Positions 11,001 to 21,500 of a DNA stretch of 64,000 nt are shown here, one piece after another. Positions within the stretch are counted from its first letter, which is position 1; each line of letters starts with the position of its first letter. Under the pieces are notes generated by a model. The model did not search any database, was not told the DNA's origin, and was given only the letters and a program-made list of their open reading frames with translations. The position numbers and the translations under genes were made by a program. Source of the stretch: Taeniopygia guttata (Eukaryota; Chordata; Aves; Passeriformes; Estrildidae); assembly GCF_048771995.1 (NCBI RefSeq), contig NC_133043.1, positions 6,875,001 through 6,939,000 on the forward strand, in the 5' to 3' direction.

Positions 11001-14000
11001 AAACCTGCCCAAGACACTCCCAGCTGGAGCTTGTCCATTTGATTTTCTCTGTAACCCAGTATGAAACCAAATCTTGTTGCAACCCCAATTTGTCTGTCTT
11101 GCATCCAGGAGTTCCAAGAAATTCCCATCCAAGCAATGATTCATTCAGTGCTCTAACACAGATTCAGAACACATTACACATTCTCAAATTGTTTCAGGTT
11201 ATCCCTTGTTGATACAGTAGACCATTTTGTCACAGTGATAACACCTCTTCATAGCAGAATGTGCTGTCCTGCTTTAAATGCTTTAATGCAGTCAAGAGGA
11301 GGATCTGGTGCAGAAAGGGGCAGTGTTCAAGTACAACTGTTCAGGAAGGAAACACAGCACTCAGAAGTGCTGTTGAAGAAGCCACAAGGGCTTGTATGAA
11401 ATCCAGGGCTTTACTGCTCCAGTATGAAGAACTTTCAGTAATCCACATTCTCTGGTTTTTAAGGGCAGCCAGGGCAGGAAGATACTCTTCTTCTCAGGTG
11501 CCTGAGAAACGTGCTGGATAGTACAAGCTTTTCTTGTAACAGTTGTAAAAATTAGATGGCACTTTAACCAGTTCTGACACCTCAAATAAAATATTTGTCT
11601 TGCAGAGTTTCTAGAAGGTGGTGTCGGCCATGTGGAAATGTTGTTTCGTTGCAACTATTTAGCACTAGTAGGTGGAGGAAAAAAGCCGAAGTACCCACCC
11701 AACAAAGGTGAGCCTGAGGGGTGGGCCCTGCAAGGCCCTGCCCTGTGTGACACTGCCAGAGCTCCAACAGCAGGGCCTGAGCTGTGTCCTGAAGGTCCGG
11801 TGAAGGGGATGCTGCTGGCAGGTGTAAGTCACCGTGGTGCAGTGCTGACAGGCTGGTACCTGCAGGGACTCTCTCCAGGGCCTGCTGACCTTCTCGCAGT
11901 GAGCTCTGCAAGGAGCAGGAAGCTCCCTGCCTGGCAGGCTTTGTAGGAAAATGTGCTACTCTTTTCAACTGCTGCATTAGTTCTTCCATAAGTCTCAGAG
12001 CAAACAAAAAATAGCTGCTTTTCTATAGAATATCTTTATTGTGAGTTTTTGTGGTTGGAGTTGACCAGCTCCTGCCTGCACAAGTTACCGTGTGAGTGAG
12101 GGGCTGATACATAGTGGCTTGATGCCTTCTGGTTAGCAGAATGCCTGTCTGCAGCTGCTGAACCATGGGGTGGATCCCTTGATGAGACTGCTGGGGAGCT
12201 GCAAGTTGTTACAAAGCGAGCTGTGGATCTTTGAATATTCCTCGATGGTCTAATGCAATCTCTGCACTGTTCTAGTCATGATCTGGGATGACCTGAAGAA
12301 GAAAACTGTCATTGAGATAGAGTTTTCCACAGAAGTCAAAGCAGTGAAGCTGCGAAGAGACAGGTAGGTACAGCAGGGACACCCAGCTTGGCTCTGTGCT
12401 CCTACTCACTTCCAGCTGCTTGTAAAAGGAAAAAGATCCTGCTGTAAAAGCAGCAATTGAAACAGGCTTTTGGGGCCAGAGTATCAGGTGTAAACAGGCC
12501 ACAGTTCAAGTGCACTGCTATGTGAAGCCTTGGTGAAAAGCCACAAGATTTCCTGGTCCCCTAATGTAGGGAAATATTCTCCTGTGGCTCCTGCTGGTTT
12601 CAAGGTATGGAGGGAAGAAAATTCCAGCAGATCCCTGGAGCAAGAGCAGCTGTGAACAGCTGGAGTCTGTGTTTGCGTGGGTGGAGGGGCTGGATAAAAG
12701 TGCTTTGCAGGCTTATCACTGCGTGGCTGCGGCAAGGCTGGGAGTCTCTTGTGGGGGAGGGCAGGAGGAATGTGGCTGTTAAATCAGTTGAAAGTCTTTG
12801 CAGAGCTGAATGAATGTTTGTGTCCCTGTTTTATCCACCCGAGTCACAGGAACTTCTGGTCTGTTGCAGAATTGTGGTTGTCTTGGACTCGATGATTAAA
12901 GTTTTCACCTTCACACACAATCCCCACCAGCTGCACGTCTTTGAAACCTGCTACAACCCTAAAGGTTAGTTGTACGTGTGGGCTGGAGAATGGAAGCAGG
13001 TTTATTGTGTTCTTGACATGCCATTTATCTTCAGCTGCCTCAGTCAGTTCTTTAGAAGTCATTAAACACTTACTGCACTGCAGTCGTGTCCTTTGGAGAT
13101 GCTCATGTGTTTATAGAATGGTTATTAGAATTTATAAATACTTGGCCCAGAAAAGCTGTTTCCTGTGCTCATGTTATAGATGAGATTTCTGCAGAGCTGT
13201 AGGCTTTTTTCTGCAAAGAACCTGTATTTTTACTGGAAGGGTAATTATACACACAAATTCTAGTAAAATGCATCATTTCTCTTTCCTAAGAGACCTGGAG
13301 GTGTTGAGCAAACTCTCCTGTTAAAAAGAGCGCAGTGAGCAAATGGATGCTGTTCTTTTTACATAGCAAGGCCTGGCTGTGGCTGTGTTGGACCAAGGGA
13401 GGAGCTGATTCAGTGATGGCAGCAGGAGCTGGTGAAGGGCTCTCTGCAGGGCTGGCAGTGGCTTGGAGGAGTGTCAGCAAGGGTGGAGCAAACACTGCCT
13501 GAAAGTGCTGAACAAGGGGTGCAGGCAGTGCTTGACTGGTGGAGAGGACCAGCTGGGATGTCAGGAGGGTGTTTTCTCCACCACATTGTACAGGATTGGA
13601 ATCCCCATCTCTGAGGGTTTTCATGCCTGCCTGGAGCAGACATGGCATTGCTGTTATGGAATCCCAGCCTGCATGCAGCTCCAGCAGCCTGACTGACTGA
13701 CAGGCAGGGGATGGAGGAAGAGGAGGCTTTTTCTTGTGCTGAGGTTTCAGGAATTCACTTGGCATCCGCAGAACACCTGGGATTGGTGATTTACCTTAAA
13801 TGGGCCACAAAACATTATAAAGACAAAAGTGCCAGTGCTGTAAGATCCAAGCTGAAACACAAATTAACAATAGTTTCACTGATGGAGCAGAAGTTCAGGC
13901 GTCATCTCTGATAAACTCTTACCCTTTCTGAGCTGCTAAGGAGACCTTTTAACTTCTTCTTAAAATAACTCTCATGTAATGGACTGACTGCACTGATCTG

Positions 14001-17000
14001 CAAAATCACTCAGATTCTGGATAACCACAACTGGATTACATTGAAATAAAGGGATGATAGCAAGTTAAAATTATGCTGCTCCTCTGCTTAACTGTGCTCT
14101 GCACTCATGGACAGATAATGTTTTGGGACTAGCAATTAATGTAATGGCACTAGCCATTAAAAAAGATTTGGATTTACTCCATGGGTATTTGTTTATCCTG
14201 AAATGATCAATATTTTAGAAACTTACATTTGAAAAGTTGATTAGGTTATGGAAATGATTGAATTGTTCTCTTTTTTCTTTTTTTTCTTGTGTCTTTCAGG
14301 TCTCTGTGTCCTTTGTCCAAATAGTAATAATTCTCTTCTTGCATTTCCTGGAACACACACTGGGCACGTGCAGATCGTGGATCTGGCTAACACGGAGAAG
14401 CCTCCTGTGGACATCCCAGCTCACGAAGGAGTCTTGAGCTGCATTGCTTTAAACCTGCAGGGAACAAGGATTGCAACAGCATCAGAAAAAGTAAGAATGA
14501 TGTCCCCTGCCTCTGACTTACTGTGTGTTCTAGTGTAGTGAGATAAAATAGCAAGTCACATCCTTTGGAGGAAAGACAGAAATACCTAGTGGGAAAATTT
14601 GCCACTGAGCTGTGCACTCTCAGTCTTTACCTTCCCTGCTCCTCTGGGATGCCCAAACAGCCGACAGCCAAGGGCTGTGCCTGAGGTAGGATTTGTTTTA
14701 GCTGGCTGTAGCAGTGATTCTTCAGTGACATTTCAACACAACTTGTCTTTGATGTGTTCAAGAGATACTGTTAGTTTTCTAAAAAAGCATTTGTGGGGGG
14801 AGCTTATTTGCATTCTTCAGCTTTATTATTTTCTGCTTAAATTCACTCCAAACCCACTGGCTAAAGAAATACCTGTAAAAGTTCAGTTGTACTGGCGGGC
14901 TCTGTTCTGCTCTGGCTTAGCTCCTGTTACAGAGCAGGACAGGGTGGGTGCCCAGTCCCTTTCTGCCCCCTCACACCCAAAGGGAGCATATGGCCACGTC
15001 TTCCACAGGGCTGAAGAGACAGGACACTGACAAGAACGGGAACTTAGGGTGCAGTGCAGATCCCCTGTGCTGGGCTGAGGCACAGAGGCAAACAGAGCTG
15101 CCTTCTCCCTGGGAACCACAGAGGGACCTGCCAGGGCATTCATCTCCCCAGGGAACATCACGCAGATGGACCTTGAGGCAAGCACAGCTCTTGCTGCCTT
15201 CTTCCACTCAGCTGAAATCAGTTTCTTAAGGACAAGCCAAATTAATCCAAGGAGTTTCTGTTTCACATAGTTTCTATTGCCCAGCCTGTCACTCAAACAG
15301 TTTAAAAAAAGAAAATGTCTCTCTTAAGCGTAATGATTTCATGTCTTCTAAACAGAGTTCTAAAAGCTGCCAACTCCATTGCTAAATAGAGCCATTATCT
15401 GCTGCGTTTGTATTAAACATTCCTTGTTTTGCATAGAGAAGAAGTTCAAGCAGCTTTTATTTTCCAACTGAACTAGGAGTCTGAGCACAGTCAGCAAACA
15501 TCTCAAGGCTGTCTCTTAAATCCAAACTAAACTATGTTTACCAAGTTTTTCCCTGCTGGGTAGTTATTTCCTGGTGTGTTAACCAGGTGTGTCACAGGAG
15601 CTGTGGGTGGTGATGCCTACACTGTACACCCAGTCATCCTCAGAGGAAAGCAGCACTGATTTGTTGATCACTTTGTTTGGGACTCCCTGGCTCGTTGTGC
15701 AGCTCTGCTGTCAGGCTGGGTGGCTCCAGCTGAAGGAGTTCCCCAGTGCAGAGTTCTGTCACCTGACTGGGCCGTGCCTCAGACTTGGATCAATCCAGAT
15801 CATAAGCGTGTGGTAACTGATTCTTCTGAGTTATGTCAGCAGTTTTAAGACAAGACCAGCCACATCTTGATTATACTTAGTGGGAAAGAATTGCACAGCA
15901 GCAATGAAAAATGCAGTAGTACTGAGGGGAGCATGGCAGAAGTGACCCACAGATCCTGGGCACACTCTACGCCAACCAGTGTCTGCAAAACAGGGCCAGG
16001 GCTGCAGCAGTGCCTTAGAACTGAACTAAAAGTGATTTCCTGAGTTACTAACTGACAAGATTGTACCCTAAAGCATTATCACATTGTGGTGATGGTGTCG
16101 GGGGAAACTAGTGTTCTTCCCTGAAATTAAGAGAGGTTTGCAAATCTACCAAGAAGAAAACCCCAGCAGTGGGTGCAGGGGCATGCTGGTCAGACAAAAT
16201 TTTAGGATGCATTCACAGATGTAAAGATAGTCTTCTGCCTTTCCTAATACAATGCTTGATTCCTTTCCAAGGGGACCCTCATAAGAATATTTGATACTTC
16301 ATCAGGGAATTTAATCCAGGAGCTACGTCGAGGATCACAGGCAGCCAATATATACTGGTACGTGCAGCTGCTTCTGTGCCATCTGTGGTCTGGCTGTGCT
16401 GAGCCCCTCAGCCAGCACAGGATGGCTGTGCTACCCTGGCTGCCTCTGCATCTCCCTCTGGGCTCGCTGCTGGGAGGAGAAGGCGGGAGCTGGGAGCTCT
16501 GTGAGGCCTGGCACAGGCTACAGGACCAGGGACAGAGCTGTGGCTGTTGCCAGGCCCTGACTCTCCTCAACCCAGGTGGGAACTGGGGGATGCTGAACTT
16601 CCCACTGACACCCAGGGAGTGCCCTGATGCACTTGAACACTGCTCAGGGGCACTGGGGCGAGCTTGGGGGCAAGGGGAGCTTTATCCCCACATCCTTATG
16701 TGCAGGGGAGCACCCAGGGCAGAGGTGTGACTGTCCCAGGAGCAGGGAAACCCTCTGCCCACTGCCCATGAAAACTCCCATTCCTCTGCCAAGCCCTGCT
16801 GCGGGGTAGCAGTTGCAAATTCTGCCCACTCCTCAGAGCAGAGCAATGTCACAGTGACCAACACTGGTGGTGTCCATGGCAGGGCTGCTGATGCTGCCAC
16901 TGCAGGCCCTGTTCATCCCAAAGCAGCCCCTGAGCAGCCCCTGCTGGGCTGGCACAACTGCAGCAGCAGAACTGTCTGTGCCAGGGCTGTGGGTCTGTCC

Positions 17001-18210
17001 CAGGAGAAATCCTGCAGCTGTCTGTGTTCTCTGCAGTATTAACTTCAACCAGGATGCTTCCCTCATCTGCGTCTCCAGTGACCATGGCACAGTCCACATT
17101 TTTGCTGCAGAAGACCCCAAAAGAAATAAGCAGTCAAGGTAGGGATGGAGCCCTTCTGAAGCCCTGGGAGGTGGTTCTTGAGCTTTGAATTGCATTTAGA
17201 ACACTGGCCATGTCGCTCAGTAGCAAGATCTTCACACTGCTGAAGGTGGAAAATTTTATCAGCTGGGCTGGCCTGAAGCTGCAGATTGAGTAATCTCTGG
17301 TAATTGCCAAGTTCCTGCTGTCCTTTGAGGGGCTGTAGCATTTCAGTAGAGGGTCAGTGTAGGTTTTAGTGGACCTTAGGATGAACATATGTTGTGGGCA
17401 CCTTTCCCTACTAAAAATCAATCCTTCTGGCAGTTTTTGCAGTCACTTAAAGCCAGCAAGGTAATTGTAGTGTCTCCCTTCCTGCAAGGGGAAATTACTC
17501 ATGTTATCTGATTCTTACTCAAATAAAAAGCCAGTAAAAAAATCAAGTGAAACCTGCACTTTGTTCAGTCACTCCAGCAGCTCTGAATCCACCCTAGTCA
17601 ACACCAACCTGTTAATGTCTTCTTTCCTGTTTTCTCTTTCAGTTTGGCCTCTGCCACCTTTCTCCCCAAATACTTCAGTTCCAAATGGAGTTTTTCCAAA
17701 TTCCAGGTTCCCTCAGGCTCTCCGTGCATTTGTGCCTTTGGAACAGAGCCAAATGCTGTCATAGGTGAGTGTTGGAGGCATCCCCAGGTTCTGGCTGGAG
17801 AACCAGGCTTTGAACTGTGCTGGCTTGGAGGGAGGGAACGCTCTGCTGAGACAGGGCTGAGTGTCCCTGTCCCCCAAGAGCTCTGGCTGTCCCACTGCCC
17901 AGGGAGGGAGGCACGAGGCTGGCACAGCACAGGGCTGGCACAGCACAGGGCTGGCACAGCACAGGGCTGGCACAGCACAGGGCTGGTGGCTCAGGGCTCC
18001 CCCCAGAACACCTCTGTGAGTCTGGAGGGCAGCTCACACTGGGGCTGGAGCAAAGGAAAGCACCTCTGGCACAGCCCCCTGACCCTGCTTGTTTGTGTTG
18101 CAGCAATATGTGCAGATGGCAGCTACTACAAGTTCTTATTCAACCAAAAAGGAGAATGCTCAAGGGATGTGTACGCTCAGTTCCTAGAAATGACGGACGA
18201 CAAGCTTTGA
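4989..18210 (+). CDS. WDR45B: WDR45B / WIPI3, PROPPIN beta-propeller autophagy protein (complete)
   Basis: Ten coding exons: 4989-5055, 9832-9906, 11606-11707, 12276-12363, 12870-12964, 14300-14490, 16272-16357, 17037-17138, 17643-17764 and 18104-18210. All junctions are GT-AG and keep phase. The joined product is 344 residues, the length I recall for human WIPI3, from [18 protein letters not shown] to [10 protein letters not shown]. It is a seven-bladed propeller; the LRRG motif at residues 224-227 (the family's F/L-RRG signature) supplies the two arginines that bind PI3P and PI(3,5)P2 at membranes. Family role: recruited to forming autophagosomes, where it links AMPK/TSC signalling and the FIP200 complex to autophagy. 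The sequence is nearly unchanged from mammals, so strong constraint is expected. The start fits the family; a two-codon upstream ORF precedes it. The gene is divergent from the FN3K-family gene and convergent with FOXK2. Confidence 0.98.
5056..9831 (+). other. WDR45B intron 1
   Basis: The first 280 bp are still CpG-rich and hold a short ACCAGG hexamer run (about 5269-5309). The rest is ordinary sequence with no exon or recognised repeat family. A strong-looking acceptor ends at about 7767, but I see no matching donor. Confidence 0.65.
5269..5309. repeat. ACCAGG hexanucleotide run
   Basis: About six imperfect copies of ACCAGG/ACCGGG in the WDR45B first intron near the island edge. Confidence 0.85.
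9832..9906 (+). CDS. WDR45B: WDR45B coding exon 2
   Basis: The acceptor is TTACCACAG|GATGC and the donor ACAAG|GTAAAA. Encodes [20 protein letters not shown] and the following KEKQ (residues 24-47), the first propeller blade. Confidence 0.97.
9907..11605 (+). other. WDR45B intron 2
   Basis: No exon, recognised repeat family or RNA gene seen. Confidence 0.6.
11606..11707 (+). CDS. WDR45B: WDR45B coding exon 3
   Basis: The acceptor is TCTTGCAG|AGTTT and the donor ACAAAG|GTGAGC. Encodes [20 protein letters not shown] through KYPPNK (residues 49-81). Confidence 0.97.
11708..12275 (+). other. WDR45B intron 3
   Basis: GC-moderate sequence. The open frames crossing exon 3 into this intron are read-through artefacts. 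Nothing else seen. Confidence 0.6.
12276..12363 (+). CDS. WDR45B: WDR45B coding exon 4
   Basis: The acceptor is TGTTCTAG|TCATG and the donor GACAG|GTAGGT. Encodes [20 protein letters not shown] through LRRD (residues 83-110). Confidence 0.97.
12364..12869 (+). other. WDR45B intron 4
   Basis: Nothing recognised beyond splice sites. Confidence 0.6.
12870..12964 (+). CDS. WDR45B: WDR45B coding exon 5
   Basis: The acceptor is TGTTGCAG|AATTG and the donor CTAAAG|GTTAGT. Encodes [20 protein letters not shown] through CYNPK (residues 112-142). Confidence 0.97.
12965..14299 (+). other. WDR45B intron 5
   Basis: A G-rich stretch (about 13380-13720) is open in several frames but shows no family features or repeat signature I can name. 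Ends in a T-rich polypyrimidine tract. Confidence 0.6.
14300..14490 (+). CDS. WDR45B: WDR45B coding exon 6
   Basis: The longest exon (191 nt). The acceptor is GTCTTTCAG|GTCTC and the donor GAAAAA|GTAAGA, phase 0. Encodes Gly143 to TASEK206, including [12 protein letters not shown] and the [11 protein letters not shown] blade. Confidence 0.97.
14491..16271 (+). other. WDR45B intron 6
   Basis: No exon or named repeat seen. Confidence 0.6.
16272..16357 (+). CDS. WDR45B: WDR45B coding exon 7 (LRRG phosphoinositide motif)
   Basis: The acceptor is TTCCAAG|GGGACC and the donor TACTG|GTACGT. Encodes [28 protein letters not shown] in two stretches (residues 207-234). L224-R225-R226-G227 is the lipid-binding motif of PROPPINs. 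Confidence 0.97.
16358..17036 (+). other. WDR45B intron 7
   Basis: GC-rich intron; open frames on both strands look like compositional by-products. Confidence 0.6.
17037..17138 (+). CDS. WDR45B: WDR45B coding exon 8
   Basis: The acceptor is TCTCTGCAG|TATTA and the donor TCAAG|GTAGGG. Encodes [20 protein letters not shown] through RNKQS (residues 236-268). Confidence 0.97.
17139..17642 (+). other. WDR45B intron 8
   Basis: Nothing recognised besides a long pyrimidine tract before the exon 9 acceptor. Confidence 0.6.
17643..17764 (+). CDS. WDR45B: WDR45B coding exon 9
   Basis: The acceptor is TCTTTCAG|TTTGG and the donor TCATAG|GTGAGT. Encodes [20 protein letters not shown] through TEPNAVI (residues 270-309), the loop region near the membrane-binding face. 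Confidence 0.97.
17765..18103 (+). other. WDR45B intron 9 with 16-bp tandem repeat
   Basis: Short intron largely given over to GC-rich sequence and the 16-bp array at 17917-17986. Confidence 0.75.
17917..17986. repeat. 16-bp tandem repeat, four full copies
   Basis: GGCTGGCACAGCACAG occurs four times in a row (17917-17980), followed by GGCTGG. The copies look identical, which suggests recent expansion or correction. Confidence 0.95.
18104..18210 (+). CDS. WDR45B: WDR45B coding exon 10 with stop
   Basis: The acceptor is TGTTGCAG|CAATA. Encodes [18 protein letters not shown] through FLEMTDDKL, with TGA at 18208-18210. Confidence 0.97.
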
Positions 18211-18990
18211 CTGAGGGGAGAGGAGTGCACGGCTCAAAGCACTGCCTCGACCACCCGAGCCTTTGAGGGACAGTTCTGAGTGCCCAGCACTGATCCACAA
18301 GTTCAGCAGAGCTCATGGAGAAGCCTGGCTCAACATGATCACAAACAGCTCTGAAGTAGTGGACTACATATGTTTGTTCTCATTTCTGCAAGTATTCATC
18401 ATTAAAATCTCTTTGGGTTACTGTCACCAACTCAAGTTTTCAAGATGTGGCTTTCAACAAGCTTGTGCCTATTGGGTTTCTCTTTAGTCTAAACTGTGAC
18501 ATGCCTGTAGCTCCAACAAGAGTGCCTGCCACAGGAAAAGCTCTGCAGGGGCTGTCCACACCTTTGGCTGGCTTTAGGAAAAGGGATGTGAAACCAGAAG
18601 ATTTTAGGCATTGCTTTAGTTCCACTGCATGGCTGGGAGCAGGGGAACACTCTGGGTCATGCTCTCTCCACCTGGAGTCCTGCCTCCTCCCTCCCCTGGC
18701 ACAGCTGACAGAGAAGGTGACGAGTATGGAGATCAAGTCCTGCTTGTCCTCTGACCTGTGCCCGGGGCTGGGTGGTGCTGGTGGTCCTGTGGCCCCTGCC
18801 AGTGCTGCTTCAGGTGAGGGATCAGCATCACTTGTCCAAGGTGCCAAACTCTGAAGCAGCTGGAGGCAGTTTTGGGCAAGGGCTGACCCACCCCCCCTCT
18901 CCTGTGTGGGCACAGCAAGCACCCAGGCCCTGTAGTTGTAGAGCTGATTCCTTCCATAAGCCAGCAGTCGGTACTGGTGTGACAGCCGAG

Positions 18991-19023
18991 AAACTGCTGC
19001 CAAACTGCTGCCAAACTGCTGCA
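18991..19023. repeat. 11-bp tandem repeat in WDR45B 3'UTR
   Basis: AAACTGCTGCC in three adjacent copies, followed by GCAGCTGG. Confidence 0.85.
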
Positions 19024-19525
19024 GCTGGGAGGCTGGAGAGGCCGTGGCCATGTCCAGCACAAGAACTGAACAAGGTGGCAGGAAGTTCCATGTCTGCAAT
19101 GGCTTTAACCTTGCAAACTTGTCTTTTTTTTTTTTTCCCTTTGAGCTGTCGCATACTATTGCTGCTGGCCCAGGGACAGGTAGGTTAGACTTGTACACTC
19201 TTCCCCAAAAATTGTTCCCCTATTTCCTGCTGACCTAAGGCACAAGCTCCTAACCCAGAACCTGAGATAGCCCCAAGTTCGGCATCTGTGGCACTAAACA
19301 CTGGGGCAGGGAGGTCTTGTTCTGAAAGCTAATTTCACAGATGCTTCAGCCCTGACACTCTGTGACTTCAGCTGCAAACTCTAACTTTGACAAGTCCCTT
19401 TTAGTGTCATGTAACCTACTAAGGACTAACTTACCATGTTGATGTCGAGGTTGCATGTTGCTTTTATGCGTATTTAACCACAGAAATTGTTTTGCACACT
19501 TATTTGTAATATGTTATTTCTTTTA

Positions 19526-19531
19526 AATAAA
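19526..19531 (+). terminator. Probable WDR45B polyadenylation signal
   Basis: Canonical AATAAA about 1.3 kb after the stop codon, at the end of an AT-rich stretch. GT-rich sequence (GTGTGAGTCGGTAGTGGTGG) follows about 75 bp later. Confidence 0.6.
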
Positions 19532-19550
19532 AGTGACTAACTTTGCTGTA

Positions 19551-21470
19551 TTCACTGATGGTCACAGCCATGGTTTCCATTGCTCCAGGCTGGGGGAATA
19601 AACGTGTGAGTCGGTAGTGGTGGCTGGTGAAGGACAGGAGCTGAATCTGCTGCATGAGGAGGGGAGAGGAGCACATGTGCCACTGCCTGGGACATGCAGC
19701 TTGCTGTCTGTCCCAAAACAAGTCCAACTTCCCAGTGCAAACCAGTTCTTGTTCAGCACTTACCTCACCATTCCCCATCCTGGGCTGGAGCAGCAGGAGG
19801 CCTGGAAGTGTCATCTCCTGGAGAAGGCTGCGATGGGGCAGCGCTGCTCGATGGAAATCCCCTCTGGCTGTGCAGGTGGGAGCTGCTCCTGCTGCAGCAC
19901 CAGGAAACTGCTGCACTCCCCAGCCAGCCCCTGCCTCTGCTCCAGCAGCTCTGCTGGGCCTCAGCTGCTGCTGCACCAACCCCCTGCCCTCCTCTTCCAT
20001 TACCCTAGAGCTGACAAGAGACAACAAACACATTTCTGGGGAACATTTAAACTCTTCTAAATGTGTAAAGTTTCCCCTAAACCTCTGCTCCAATGTGGCA
20101 GCAGGAATGAAAACAACACACCTGTGCAGGCAGCCTGCAGTGCTGCAGTAACCCTGGAATGCTCTAACACACCTCAGATTTCTTGTGCTACCTGCAAATG
20201 GATGTGATTAGTACAGCTGTTTCACAGGAATCAAATCAGCAGAGGACTGAGTCTTCCCGGCTGGTGCTGCCTCCAGCTTGCTCTGGCAGTGCTGCAGCAC
20301 TCCTGTGGATGGATCACCCAGCGTTTGCTCAGCTCTACAATCAAATGGAACAGCCTCAGTCACTCGCTGGGAGAAGGAATGGTGCTCTGAGGGCTGTGGG
20401 CCCTGCACCGGGCACTGATGGGCTGCTGCTACCACATGGCCACAGGATCACCCCCAGGAAAGCAGAGAGCTCCCACAGCAAGTGGGACAAAACCTACTGG
20501 CACCAGCATCTGCTCTTAAAGCACAGGGGTGAGCAGTTCCTTGTGTATTAAAAAGTAACTCAACGCCTTCTCTCCCCACTTTGCCACCTCTCTCCACAGT
20601 ACCTGTGTCACAGTTCAGAATCCTGACAGGAAAACGAATGAGTCAGTGCACTGAATTCCACAGTAATTCAGGTGTCTGCCAGCAGATACTGTGGAATAAA
20701 AGATTGCTTTCAGAACCTTTAGGTACAATAAAGGAGAAAACACAAGATTAATCAGTGCAGTTGGAGATGTAAGACACGACCAGTTCTTACAGGGCAGAAG
20801 GGCCGTGTTGGACACAGCAGCCCCAGGATGGCACCAGCTGGGGCTGGGTCACAGTGCTCTGCCTGCCCCTGGGGCACAGCAACAATTACACCACTTCACT
20901 GCCTCCGTGCTAAGCTCGTGTCTTCTTTTTCCCCGAGGACTGTGTTTGTTCAGACCGTTCAGACCCTGCTTTCTCTGCAAGGAACAGGCTCTGCCCATGC
21001 AGCTCTGAACACCACAGCCCTGCCCAGCACTTCCACAGCCATCCAAGGCACGTGGAGTTGGGTTTCTCCCCAGCTTTTGAAAGCATTGCCATGAAAACCT
21101 GACCCAGCTTCCAGCAAAGTTCTCCTGGTCCTTGAAAGCGTTTCCCCAGCTGCTGAGAACAGAGACTGCAACCAGTGCAGGAAAAGGGGATCAGACACCA
21201 AACCCACATTCATGACAGTGACTCCAGAAAGTGACATCTAAAATTTACTTACAGAAATAATGATCCATCTAAGGCAGACGCGTTCCTGTGCCCTCCTGTG
21301 CCCCAAACAGTGCAAAGCCCTGGCAGGGCCCAGCCCCAGGCCCCTCCATGCCCGTGGCTCCTGGGATGGCTGGAAGGGGCACCTTGGCCTGGTGGGGCTG
21401 CCACAGAAGCTGCATTAACCCCAAATATACATCATATTCCAAACACACTTGTTGAGTAATTTCAACTTAG
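19551..21470. other. Convergent intergenic spacer between WDR45B and FOXK2
   Basis: About 1.9 kb between the two inferred 3' ends. Several overlapping open frames of 100-197 codons on both strands (19500-20150) lack recognisable domains and look like GC-rich chance frames. AATAAA on the plus strand at 20695-20700 and 20727-20732 could serve longer WDR45B transcripts. Confidence 0.6.
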
Positions 21471-21494
21471 TTAATTTGCTGAATAAAATTTAAT

Positions 21495-21500
21495 TTTATT
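21495..21500 (-). terminator. Probable distal FOXK2 polyadenylation signal
   Basis: Minus-strand AATAAA, followed 40-50 bases on by GTGTGTTTGG (about 21440-21455), a good downstream GU-rich element. The hexamer is half of a near-palindrome whose other half is AATAAA on the plus strand (21482-21487). Confidence 0.6.

Larger units (their letters stand above)
18211..19550 (+). other. WDR45B: WDR45B 3'UTR
   Basis: Runs from the stop codon to the AATAAA at 19526-19531. An ATTAAA near 18400 could give a short form. Contains an 11-bp repeat (AAACTGCTGCC, three copies, 18991-19023) and a T12 run near 19125. AATAAA copies at 20695 and 20727 might extend the transcript. Confidence 0.65.

Noticed and set aside
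18440..19198. 252-codon minus-strand frame over the WDR45B 3'UTR
   Set aside because: No recognisable motif, lies antisense to a 3'UTR with low-complexity stretches, and has no splice partner that I can see.
19500..20151. Overlapping 100-197-codon frames on both strands in the convergent spacer
   Set aside because: No domain, no clear promoter, and both strands equally open; GC-rich chance frames are the simpler explanation.
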